From CAYUQT01 sp964596165 (GTDB lineage Bacteria > Planctomycetota > Phycisphaerae > UBA1845 > JAFGLZ01), in assembly GCA_964596165.1 (NCBI GenBank), contig CAZQTW010000029.1:1-64000 (forward strand): a stretch of 64,000 bases of DNA. Direction: 5' to 3'. This document shows, in pieces, positions 42,208-50,380 of this stretch. The notes beneath the pieces were generated by a model. It saw only the letters and a program-made list of their open reading frames with translations, had not been told where the DNA came from and did no database searches. Every line of letters begins with the position of its first letter. Positions within the stretch are counted from its first letter, which is position 1. A program made the position numbers and the translations under genes.

Positions 42208-43863
42208 TTACAGAAGCTTGCCCGGATTCATGACATCCGCGGGGTCCAAGCATGCCTTCAGTGATCGCAATGCTCCCACGGCAACGGAACCATGTTCTGC
42301 CTCCAGCGGGCGGTGTTCCGATCCGATTCCATGATGGTGGCTGAGCGTGCCTCCAAGGTCCACAATGGCCCGGGTGGCCGCTCGCTTGACGGACTCCCAT
42401 TGTTCGATTTCATTGCCCGGCCGCTGACGCGCAAGAAACGTGTAGTACAGCGACGCCCCCGTAGGATACACATGCGACACGTGCGTCATCACGACGCCCG
42501 GCGTGCCCTGATCCGCCAGGGCCTCTCTGATTCGATCCTTGACTCCCTCATACAGACGGATCAGACTCGTCCATGTCGTGGCCGTCTCCAGCGTGTCAAC
42601 CATGATCCCACGGGCCATCAGCTCGTCCCGCAAGTATGGCAGCCGGAAGCGGTCTCGCTTCCATGACTCACCGGGCGAACTCCCAAGGCTGAGTGCGCCA
42701 GAAGCCCTCGCCAGCGCCCTAAGGCGTTCACACAGGAGTGCCACCGTATCCGTCGCCCCCTCCAGGCCGAGAATACACAGACACATCCGGTCGCCGTCGA
42801 GCCCGTTCCAGCCGGCCAGCCGTTTCACCAACGCCCGCCCTAGTTGCTTTGCGAGACCGCCGGCTTCCGAACCCGCATCCATGAGCCATTGTGTCTCCTG
42901 CGGATCCGACAATCGGACAACGGAGGGATACACGTCTTCCTGAACGACCTGACGCACGAATCCTATCGCTGTCGGCCAGTCTGGCAGCAGGAACGAGAGG
43001 AAGCGACCGCATGGGGCCCTGTGCCGAACTCGCATGGTGCAACGCGTGATCACGCCAAGGGTTCCTTCGGAGCCGGTCAGACACTGAACGATACTCGGTC
43101 CGGTGGCCGAAGCGGGCACACGCCGCGTCTCGATCATTCCAACCGGCGTGGCCACGCGAACTGCCTCGACCATGTGTTCGATCTTGCCGTACAGCGTCGA
43201 TTGTTGGCCGGCACTCCGCGTCGCGACCCACCCTCCGAGGGTGCTGAACTCGAACGATTGAGGGAAATGCCCCAGCGAGAACCCCTGATCGTTCAGCCAC
43301 CGTTCGATATCAGGGCCGAACGCCCCCGCACCAATGTCGGCCAACTGAGAGACATCGTCCAGGGACTTCTCAGCAAGGTTCATCAGGTCAAGGGTGATCG
43401 TTGCGTGATGCCTCCCCGAACAAGGCTCGACGCCCCCGACCACACTGGTGCCGCCGCCAAATGGGACAATCGCGCAATCCTCACGGGCGGCCCACGCCAG
43501 CAACTCCGCGATCTGCCGTTCCTCCCGGGGATAGACGACGGCATCGGTGACGTGGCGCAATCGTCCGGACCGCGCCTCAATCATGTCTCTGTAGCTCTTG
43601 CCCAAGGAATGGATCGCACGATCCGCGGCGGAGAAGTCGACATCCTGTGAGCCGACCAACCGGCTAAGAGAGTCCCGTTCTTGTTCGCTCAGCCGACCGG
43701 CGTTAAGCGAAAGCCTCTCCAACGGCACCGCCTCCACAATCGACGACATCCCTCCAAGTTGCTTGGTCAGGTAGCCGAGCAGACGAGGGCGCTCTGCCAA
43801 GCGGACGGCGTGCGCTTCGTGACCCCAGCCGGCCCATCGGCTGATCTTGGCGTTGCGAATCAC
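42208..43863 (-). CDS. FAD-linked oxidase, alkylglycerone-phosphate-synthase-like
   Basis: A 551-residue flavoprotein of the VAO/GlcD superfamily. The FAD-binding loop is PFGGGTSVVGGVEP and LTGSEGTLGVITRCTMRVR completes the FAD domain. The C-terminus has GGTLSHHHGIGSEH with histidines 509-511. This triple-histidine segment, and the NAKISRWAGWGHE start, are features of alkylglycerone-phosphate synthase, which swaps the acyl chain of acyl-DHAP for a fatty alcohol to form the ether bond. Glycolate/lactate-type oxidases are the alternative. GTG 43863 overlaps the glpD stop as GTGA, so translation is coupled; the longer frame from 43935 would overlap glpD by 76 bp. Confidence 0.75.
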   Translation of the reverse strand: MIRNAKISRWAGWGHEAHAVRLAERPRLLGYLTKQLGGMSSIVEAVPLERLSLNAGRLSEQERDSLSRLVGSQDVDFSAADRAIHSLGKSYRDMIEARSGRLRHVTDAVVYPREERQIAELLAWAAREDCAIVPFGGGTSVVGGVEPCSGRHHATITLDLMNLAEKSLDDVSQLADIGAGAFGPDIERWLNDQGFSLGHFPQSFEFSTLGGWVATRSAGQQSTLYGKIEHMVEAVRVATPVGMIETRRVPASATGPSIVQCLTGSEGTLGVITRCTMRVRHRAPCGRFLSFLLPDWPTAIGFVRQVVQEDVYPSVVRLSDPQETQWLMDAGSEAGGLAKQLGRALVKRLAGWNGLDGDRMCLCILGLEGATDTVALLCERLRALARASGALSLGSSPGESWKRDRFRLPYLRDELMARGIMVDTLETATTWTSLIRLYEGVKDRIREALADQGTPGVVMTHVSHVYPTGASLYYTFLARQRPGNEIEQWESVKRAATRAIVDLGGTLSHHHGIGSEHRPLEAEHGSVAVGALRSLKACLDPADVMNPGKLL

Positions 43864-45425
43864 GCGACCACCGCATTGGCCCGTCGGGACCGGAGCAACT
43901 GTCCGGCCTGGTCGAGGCAACGGTTTCGATTGCACAACCCGGTGTCCAGCCCCGTTCGCCGACCGATGTCAGCCAGCGTCAGGGCCATTTCGTGTTGGAC
44001 GCCGTAGAGGACCTCCGCCGCCAGTACTCTTCTGACGGGCTGCCCATTCCGCGTACAGCGACACAGGTTCTGCCTCAGGTTCGGGTCCTCCTCGATCAGA
44101 TCGAGGACGTCCTCATGTCGCGTTCCGTATCGGCGAATGACGGAAGCGACGTCTTCGACATGCAGCCCATATCTGGACGCTGCCGCTGGAGCTACCTCGT
44201 CAATGTAGTCGCTCACGGCTTTGTCCGGCCCGCCCGGAAGTTGATAGCTCTCTATCGGCCTGTATACGCGTCCGAGCTTCTTGAAAACCCGGCTCAGCAG
44301 ATCTTCGGCCATCCATGTGTGCGTGGCCAGCTTGCCTCCATAGATGCTCCAGAATCCGGGAGTACCGTATTCCTCATGGTCCACGATTCGGTGATCGCGG
44401 TTCACCTTGTCTTCGATCTGGCCATAGGCAAATGCGGTGGGTCTGACGCCCCATTTGGTATCGACGATGTCGTCCTGTGACAGGCCCGGCAGGAACCGCT
44501 GAGCGCCCTGCAGCAGGTACCCCACCTCATCCCGGGTCACCAATCCATGATCGAGCAGCCCATAGTAGTCGTCGTCGGTGGTACCGATCAGGCTATAGGG
44601 ACCTCGCGAAATCATGAAGCCGAACCGGTCATCGATGAAATGGAGAATCAGTCCTGTATCCCCGCATCGGGGAAGAAAGAGATGTACCCCCTTCGTCGGG
44701 CGAATGTGCGGTCCGCCGCCCGCCTTGGCCAGTTCACAAAGCCGATCGGCCCACGGCCCGGTGGCATTGACCACCATCTTGCCGCGTATGAGCGCCCGCC
44801 GCCCGGTCCGCTCATCATCGACCCAGATGCCGACGATTCGCTCATTCTGTCGTTCGAATCCCACGACCTGAGTGTGATTCCGAACCCACGCGCCCTGTTC
44901 CGCCGCCCACATCGCGTTTGTCAGGCACATCCGCGGCGCGTCAATCCCCCATTCGTAGTACAGGGTTCCTCCCATCAACCCCTCGCTACGAATCAGGGGA
45001 ATTCGATCGACAATCTGCTGCGCATTCAGAGGTTGTCCCGGTGGCGCGTGCTTGAACCGCGTGTTATAGCGTTCGTAGGTCCGCAGCAGCAATCGCAGGG
45101 CTCGCCCGGATACGGGACCTCCCTGATAGTACGGAAAGACAATCGCAAGAGGCTCCACCAGATGCCGCGCGGAGCTCATGATCCGGCCGGCATACTGATT
45201 CGACTTGCGCACGATTGAGAACTGCAACTTGGCCAGGTACTGGAGGCCGCCGTGGATCATCTCTGAGGACGCCGCACTCGTCTTCGAACCGAAGTCGTCC
45301 TTCTCCACCAGAGCCACATCCAGTCCGGCGCGCGAACCCAACATGGCGATCGCGGTTCCCACACATCCGCCACCGATCACCACGAGATCAAACTCATGTG
45401 ATTCGTCGAAGTCCTTTACGTCCAT
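43860..45425 (-). CDS. glpD: FAD-dependent glycerol-3-phosphate dehydrogenase
   Basis: A 521-residue membrane-associated flavoenzyme that oxidises glycerol-3-phosphate to dihydroxyacetone phosphate, feeding electrons to the quinone pool. The FAD motif VVIGGGCVGTAIAM is at the N-terminus, followed by SSEMIHGGLQYL, and NATGPWADRL, PTKGVHLFLPR and GTTDDDYYG are GlpD hallmarks. The C-terminal DAO_C domain is present. ATG 45425 has GGAG six bases upstream; ATG 45437 is worse placed. It is coupled to the AGPS-like gene, which would use DHAP-derived acyl-DHAP, so the pair forms a plausible pathway unit. Confidence 0.92.
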   Translation of the reverse strand: MDVKDFDESHEFDLVVIGGGCVGTAIAMLGSRAGLDVALVEKDDFGSKTSAASSEMIHGGLQYLAKLQFSIVRKSNQYAGRIMSSARHLVEPLAIVFPYYQGGPVSGRALRLLLRTYERYNTRFKHAPPGQPLNAQQIVDRIPLIRSEGLMGGTLYYEWGIDAPRMCLTNAMWAAEQGAWVRNHTQVVGFERQNERIVGIWVDDERTGRRALIRGKMVVNATGPWADRLCELAKAGGGPHIRPTKGVHLFLPRCGDTGLILHFIDDRFGFMISRGPYSLIGTTDDDYYGLLDHGLVTRDEVGYLLQGAQRFLPGLSQDDIVDTKWGVRPTAFAYGQIEDKVNRDHRIVDHEEYGTPGFWSIYGGKLATHTWMAEDLLSRVFKKLGRVYRPIESYQLPGGPDKAVSDYIDEVAPAAASRYGLHVEDVASVIRRYGTRHEDVLDLIEEDPNLRQNLCRCTRNGQPVRRVLAAEVLYGVQHEMALTLADIGRRTGLDTGLCNRNRCLDQAGQLLRSRRANAVVA

Positions 45426-45931
45426 TCGAGGCTCCATCCCCCCATGCCGGTTTCTGTTCGTGACTAGGCCGGATTCGACCCTGTGTCAGGAACAAGTCCA
45501 GTACCCTCCCGATTTTAACGGTACGGCGGGTTCTTTGCGACAATCAAACACGGCCAGCGGAGGTGATCCTCGGCAGGACGATCATGGGATGACCCGTCGC
45601 CAATGAGCTGCGGCTTCGGTCCGCCGGAACCGAAGCGTAAACGCAGCACGTATTCCCTTACGAACAGGATGGGCAAGCCGTGTGTGACGCCGAGGACCGG
45701 GCTCCAGCCAAAGGGGCCTCACTCCGGTCCAAAACACGCAGGGTCGAGGAACCCGTTCGCACCGGCGAGATACTGAAACGCATGGACCCCAGGCGGAATC
45801 CGTGCTCAGCGAACGTGCGAACCATCGCCCTTCGGCTTGGTAATTCCGGGCGCGCAAGTTGACAACCCGGCCGATAAGACACCATCATGCACCCGGGTCA
45901 GTGGTGTCAACGTCGGCAGGAACAAAGCGAC
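45426..45931. promoter_or_regulatory. Divergent region between glpD and rsgA with a strong -35 for rsgA
   Basis: 506 bases without a supported gene. On the plus strand a perfect TTGACA (45859-45864), 18 bp, and CATCAT (45883-45888) give a promoter for rsgA with transcription beginning near 45895, which supports the rsgA start at 45932 and excludes ATG 45887. On the minus strand TAAAAT (around 45514-45519) is a possible -10 for glpD, but no -35 is well placed. Short ORFs inside look spurious. Confidence 0.45.
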
Positions 45932-47125
45932 ATGTCCAAACGTCGCGGTCAGGATCGCAAGAAAGGCCTGCGAAAGGTACGGATCCACCTCCGATCTAAC
46001 CGGCTCGATCCGGGTAGAGAGAAGGCCTGGACGCAGTGGTATCGTGAGGATCGTTTCGACAAGCAGGACCTGCCAACCACCGAGCGCGTTAGCCGTAAGG
46101 GAGAGTTGTCACGCAAGCGAACGGTACGGGTCGACGAGCACGGTCAGCCCGTCGCGGCCCCTTCGGAGCAACAGGCGGAAGGCATTGTCGTCACGATGCG
46201 CGGCCTGATTGTGGACGTCAGCGACGGCCGGCGAATCTGGCCTTGTACGATCCGCCGCGTGCTTCGGACACGTCTCATCGAAGACAGGAATCCCCTCGCA
46301 GTTGGGGACCGTGTGCGGTTCACCGTGGTGGATCAGGAAGGCGTTGAACCCGGCGGCGTCATCGAAGCGGTTGCTCCCCGACGCACTCAACTATCGCGCC
46401 GCTACGGAGTGCGAGAACACACGATTGCAGCCAATGTCGATCAGGTTATCGTCGTAGCGTCGGCCAATGAGCCGCCCCTCAAGCCTCACCTGATTGACCG
46501 GTACCTAGTCGCCGCTTCGATCGGATCGCTCCAACCCATCGTATGCATCAACAAGATCGATCTGGACGACGGTCGCGTGGGTGAGCTTTCGCTACGGTAC
46601 CGTGATCTGGGCATCGACGTGATCGCGGCAAGTGCCTTGACCGGTCAGGGTATTCCGGAGCTTGCCTCACGTCTGCGGGGATTGATCTCGGTATTCGCGG
46701 GCCAAAGCGGGACCGGAAAGAGTTCGCTCCTCAACGCCATCCAGCCGGGCCTGCGGCTCCGCGTCGGTGAGATCGTTGAAGAGACTCTCAAGGGACGTCA
46801 TACCACAACCACGGCTCAACTGCTGTCGCTGGACATCGGCGGATATGTCGTCGACACGCCGGGAGTTCGGTCGTTCGAGTTGCCGAGAATCGCGCCCGGC
46901 GAACTCGAGGCCCATTTCCCCGATTTCCAGCCCTGGCTCGTTAATTGCAAGTTTCCCGACTGTGCCCACACCAACGAGGACGAGGCCCATTGCGGGGTCA
47001 AACAGGCACTCGCGAACGGACGGATTCACCCTGAACGGTATGAAAGCTATCTCCGAATCCTGGACGAGCTGATCGACCTTGACACGGCCCGGACGACCGG
47101 ACAGACGCGACCAAAGGATCGGTAG
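45932..47125 (+). CDS. rsgA: Ribosome small-subunit-dependent GTPase RsgA
   Basis: RsgA is a circularly permuted GTPase that checks late 30S subunit maturation. The 397-residue protein has a basic N-terminal extension, an OB domain (about 60-140), and the G motifs in permuted order: CINKIDLDD (G4), ASALTGQGI (G5), GQSGTGKSSLLNA (G1), RHTTTTAQ (G2), DTPGVRSF (G3). A zinc-binding tail follows: CKFPDCAHTNEDEAHC. ATG 45932 with AGGAA upstream is preferred over ATG 45887, which lies inside the -10 element. The N-terminal extension (about 60 residues, Lys/Arg-rich) is longer than in E. coli. Confidence 0.93.
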   Translation: MSKRRGQDRKKGLRKVRIHLRSNRLDPGREKAWTQWYREDRFDKQDLPTTERVSRKGELSRKRTVRVDEHGQPVAAPSEQQAEGIVVTMRGLIVDVSDGRRIWPCTIRRVLRTRLIEDRNPLAVGDRVRFTVVDQEGVEPGGVIEAVAPRRTQLSRRYGVREHTIAANVDQVIVVASANEPPLKPHLIDRYLVAASIGSLQPIVCINKIDLDDGRVGELSLRYRDLGIDVIAASALTGQGIPELASRLRGLISVFAGQSGTGKSSLLNAIQPGLRLRVGEIVEETLKGRHTTTTAQLLSLDIGGYVVDTPGVRSFELPRIAPGELEAHFPDFQPWLVNCKFPDCAHTNEDEAHCGVKQALANGRIHPERYESYLRILDELIDLDTARTTGQTRPKDR

Positions 47126-47143
47126 ATAGCCCGGCGTCTCCGG

Positions 47144-47764
47144 TCAGGTCTTCCTCAGCGCCAACCGGAAAATCGGTCGGCCTTCGCGAAGGTACTTTAT
47201 CTCGAAGTTGGTTTCGGTCCGCTCCTCCGTTGTTCCATACTCCGGATCGTCGAAGTCGATGGGAATTAGGTCGTAGCGGTTAAGCAGCAACGAACGGATG
47301 ACCTCGAAGTACTCCGCATGATCCGTCTGGACCGCCCAGCGTCCGCCCTTTTTTAGGGCTCGAACGGCCGCCTCAACGAACGCCGGCGTGAACAGGCGAC
47401 GCTTGTGATGCCGTCTCTTCGGCCATGGGTCCGGGTGATAAACATGCAGGGCGGACAAGACATCGGCGGGAAACTGATGGATCAGCAGATGGCGAGCATC
47501 CGTCCGGATGATCCGGACGTTGTTCACCCCCCACCGACGGCAGCGATCCGCGGCATATCGGTAGAACTCGTTCGCCCATTCCACGCCGAGGTAATTCCTC
47601 TCGGGATGGGCCCGTGCTTGACGGAGCAAGAACCCACCCTTTCCGCAACCGATCTCCATCTCGATCGGCCCCGCCTGGGCAAACAGCCTCGCAACGTCGA
47701 GGGTCTCGCCCATACCGGGCGGCTGTGCCAGGATGTCCTCTAAACGTAGCACGTTCGCGTCCAT
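47144..47764 (-). CDS. trmB: tRNA (guanine-N7-)-methyltransferase TrmB
   Basis: TrmB makes m7G46 in tRNA variable loops using S-adenosylmethionine. The 206-residue product starts at MDANVLRLEDIL and has the SAM motif MEIGCGKGGFLL, NYLGVEWANEF, the family signature HVYHPDPWPKRRHHKRRL, and the C-terminal TNFEIKYLREGRPIF segment. ATG 47764 has GAAGG upstream. The open frame continues to 48145, but that would run through the divergent lipoprotein gene and adds no family sequence. It converges with rsgA, 18 bp between stops. Confidence 0.92.
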   Translation of the reverse strand: MDANVLRLEDILAQPPGMGETLDVARLFAQAGPIEMEIGCGKGGFLLRQARAHPERNYLGVEWANEFYRYAADRCRRWGVNNVRIIRTDARHLLIHQFPADVLSALHVYHPDPWPKRRHHKRRLFTPAFVEAAVRALKKGGRWAVQTDHAEYFEVIRSLLLNRYDLIPIDFDDPEYGTTEERTETNFEIKYLREGRPIFRLALRKT

Positions 47765-47888
47765 ACTGCCCTTCTCTGAGCGCCGCCGCCCCGGCACGCC
47801 AGACCATCCGCGTTGACACCCCCGGAGAGTAGCACATATAATCCGACGCGTCGAGAACGCTGATTCCTTACGGCTCGGGACCATCCAC

Positions 47889-48455
47889 GTGACCAGACGA
47901 TCGACGATTGGCCGGATGCTATCGGCGTGCATCGTGGCGATTGTGTGTCTTTCCGCCGCATGCCAGGACGGGGTTCGCTGGGGCCGGACGTCCGCGACGG
48001 TCGACGGCGAGGCCCTCGCGCTGCTGCTCCCGGCGAAGATCAAACTCCACAATTTCACCAAAATCAAGCCGCTCTTCGGCGGCACCATCCCCAACGGCAT
48101 CGATGTCTGGCTGGAACCCCTCGACCGATTTGATGACACCATCAAGATCGTGGGAGAATTGCGGTTCGAACTCTATACCTTCAAGCCGGCATCCGGAGAC
48201 CATATGGGCGAACAGATGGAGTTCTGGCAGGTTCGCATCGCAACGGCCGCCGAGCAACAGCAACACTGGGACCGGGTTGCCCGAATGTATCATTTTCCAC
48301 TGGCCTGGGACTATGCGCCGCCGCCGGGGAAGCGTTACGTCCTCCTGGCCACCTACCAGGGACCCAATGGTCAGCGATTGACCGACACGCATGATCTCCA
48401 ATTCGAGTTGGATCGAGACAGACTCAAAGAATCCAAGTCGTTGTCCGATAAATGA
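47889..48455 (+). CDS. Hypothetical lipoprotein
   Basis: A 188-residue lipoprotein with signal MLSACIVAIVCLSAAC (lipidated cysteine at C25). The mature part is a single domain with likely beta strands (IDVWLEPLDRFDDTIKIVGELRFELYTF, YVLLATYQGPNGQRL), similar to small planctomycete lipoproteins of unknown role. The start is GTG 47889, divergent from trmB. A second, smaller lipoprotein follows 176 bp downstream in the same direction; the two may be co-transcribed. Confidence 0.7.
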   Translation: MTRRSTIGRMLSACIVAIVCLSAACQDGVRWGRTSATVDGEALALLLPAKIKLHNFTKIKPLFGGTIPNGIDVWLEPLDRFDDTIKIVGELRFELYTFKPASGDHMGEQMEFWQVRIATAAEQQQHWDRVARMYHFPLAWDYAPPPGKRYVLLATYQGPNGQRLTDTHDLQFELDRDRLKESKSLSDK

Positions 48456-48631
48456 CGAAGTGACTTTCGGAGAGGTTTCAGCCCAACGTTACGACTTCAG
48501 CGGTGTCCTGAAACAAGAGAGGGATGATTCCCGAGTCCCAGTCGTGCGAAAACACCCGGCGGATTCGGTCGGTTCGACCCCAGAAGGAATCGGCCCGACC
48601 CAATCACCCTTTTTTAGCAAGGAGTCAGATT

Positions 48632-48988
48632 ATGAGGCATCGTGGAGCACTGGTATCCGTGGGATTGGTCCTGGCGGTGGTGGCCCTGAACGGCGGATGT
48701 GAGCAAAAACTCACGTACCAGCGTTTCGAACTCATCCACATGGGACAGACCCAGTTGGGAGTCCAACAGACCCTGGGCGAACCCCTGGTGAAAATGCCGG
48801 ATCAGTGGACCTGGAACGATAGCGAACGCAGCATTACCGCACACGTGTGGTATGACAAGGAAGGCAAGGCCGTGGCCAAGCAGTGGTTCGACCCGAAACA
48901 CGGCATGGTAGGCAGCCCGCCCGGCGGTGATGCCGTGGAAGGCGGCAAGGTGATTCAACAGAAGACGACGATCATGACGGTCGAATAG
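48632..48988 (+). CDS. Small hypothetical lipoprotein
   Basis: A 118-residue lipoprotein. ATG 48632 has AAGGAG seven bases upstream; the frame is open from 48524, but that extension lacks a signal. The signal LVLAVVALNGGC puts the lipidated cysteine at C23. The mature part (MGQTQLGVQQTLGEPLVKMPDQW) resembles the SmpA/OmlA-like fold of small envelope lipoproteins, with a PTWTWND-type tryptophan pattern, but similarity is weak. It lies after a second lipoprotein gene and before a convergent terminator. Confidence 0.7.
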   Translation: MRHRGALVSVGLVLAVVALNGGCEQKLTYQRFELIHMGQTQLGVQQTLGEPLVKMPDQWTWNDSERSITAHVWYDKEGKAVAKQWFDPKHGMVGSPPGGDAVEGGKVIQQKTTIMTVE

Positions 48989-49046
48989 AGCAAGAAAGCA
49001 GGCGGCGGCCGGCCCGAGCACCACCGACCAGCACCGTCCTGGACGT

Positions 49047-49083
49047 GAGGAACACGCTCACCGACAACGTGGGCGTGTTTCTC
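49047..49083. terminator. Bidirectional hairpin terminator between convergent genes
   Basis: GAGGAACACGC (49047-49057) pairs with GCGTGTTTCTC (49073-49083) over 11 bp with one G-T wobble, and CAC/GTG pairing continues in the loop. It sits exactly between the stop of the small lipoprotein gene (48988) and the last codon of the SpoIID-like gene (49082). Only a short T tract is on the arms, so efficiency is uncertain. Confidence 0.5.
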
Positions 49084-50380
49084 AGTAAGCCTTCACCAAG
49101 GTGCATCCGGGATAGTAGTGCTCGAGGATCTGCCCGGCCTGGCAACCATGCCGGGCCATTCCTTCGGCCCCATGTTGGCACAGGCCGATTCCGTGACCGT
49201 AGCCGCGCCCCTTGACGAAGGCGATGTGATCGGGCTCAACGACGATCTCGAACTGCGTGCTCTTAATGGATCGGCCGTTGTCAATGAGCAGCCGAAAGTC
49301 TTCGGCTCGCAGGTCGATGATGAGCCCGCTTTTGTCTACTAGCCTCAGAGTAATCGGCCGTCCGTGAGCGGTTCTATTGACCACCTTGATGTCGTCTATC
49401 ATCGAGAGCTTTTCACCTTGTGTGTAGCCGCTGCGCACCAGAAACGGTTTGACGTCATTGGTGATCCGCTCCTTGCTGAGTCGAACCGTGGGCCAGGTGT
49501 ACCACTCTGATTGAGCGCAATAGGGACATTTCACCCCGCCGCTGAGCGGCTTAACGGGCGCTCCCCCCTTCACGTTCACGACATCTTGGTTCACCCCACC
49601 ACAGGTGCTGCTGAAGTAGCTGCAGAAGATCTTGCGGCCTTGCGGGGAATCCCATGCGCACACGATCCCTGTTGTGGACATGACGGCATCGTCGCTCTTG
49701 GAACTCTCCCCTTCAATTCCATGGTAGACCTGGCTGGAGGTATCGGCAGTGACGTCCCAAGCACGCTGCGATCCGCTCAGATAGCGCTGGTAGAGGGCAT
49801 ACGTTCGCGAGACAATCGCCTGGGCCCGATAGGTTTCAGGATGGAAGTAGCGAGGCAGCTCGCCTCGCAGCACGCCGCGAAGATAGGACTCGATGTCCAG
49901 CACATTGATGATCACGAACGTATCGCCGTTTCGTCGCGCAACGAGGTATCCCCGATAACGACGGTCGTTGTATTCGAGTGAGCCGTCGGCATTCGGCAAT
50001 ACACGCACCACGGGCCCCGTCAGGCACATACTGCCCAGCAACAGACCCTCCGAAGAGTTTGGATCGGGCTTGACCACGCACTTCTCCAGCCCCTCCAGCG
50101 GATCGTGCAGCGATCGGCCCCGGTCGTCGTCCAGCAGACACCCGGACCCCACCGCCAGCGTGAACGCCGGGACGCCGGCATCCAACCGGACACGTAGCCG
50201 CCGGTCGGCGGTGCTCACCACCTCGGCATCCGGATGTCCCGGACGACCTGACGAGACGTGACAGCCTGTCCCGTGTGCCGCCAACACCGTCATCAGACAA
50301 GGGGTCCACACGCCCCCCCATCGTCTCAAGGAGCGGCGTACTGTGTGGCTAGGTTTCCAACTTGCGGAGTTGTATGCCAT
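49082..50380 (-). CDS. SpoIID/LytB-domain protein
   Basis: A 432-residue exported protein with a SpoIID domain, which in sporulating bacteria is a lytic transglycosylase trimming septal peptidoglycan and in others a general amidase activator. Markers are YLRGVLRGELPRYFHPETYRAQAIVSRTYAL, CSYFSSTCGG, and the C-terminal GRGYGHGIGLCQHGAEGMA with conserved glycine/histidine. A hydrophobic signal (GGVWTPCLMTVLAAHGTGC) follows the start. ATG 50380 overlaps the end of the TPR/alpha-CTD gene by 32 bp; TTG or GTG starts a few codons on are possible, and the true start is uncertain. Role in peptidoglycan remodelling is inferred. Confidence 0.8.
   Translation of the reverse strand: MAYNSASWKPSHTVRRSLRRWGGVWTPCLMTVLAAHGTGCHVSSGRPGHPDAEVVSTADRRLRVRLDAGVPAFTLAVGSGCLLDDDRGRSLHDPLEGLEKCVVKPDPNSSEGLLLGSMCLTGPVVRVLPNADGSLEYNDRRYRGYLVARRNGDTFVIINVLDIESYLRGVLRGELPRYFHPETYRAQAIVSRTYALYQRYLSGSQRAWDVTADTSSQVYHGIEGESSKSDDAVMSTTGIVCAWDSPQGRKIFCSYFSSTCGGVNQDVVNVKGGAPVKPLSGGVKCPYCAQSEWYTWPTVRLSKERITNDVKPFLVRSGYTQGEKLSMIDDIKVVNRTAHGRPITLRLVDKSGLIIDLRAEDFRLLIDNGRSIKSTQFEIVVEPDHIAFVKGRGYGHGIGLCQHGAEGMARHGCQAGQILEHYYPGCTLVKAY

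Noticed and set aside
47340..47375. Hairpin with a T-run (GCCCT/AGGGC around TTTTTT)
   Set aside because: It is inside trmB and encodes a normal Lys-Lys-Gly stretch; a terminator there would cut the gene.
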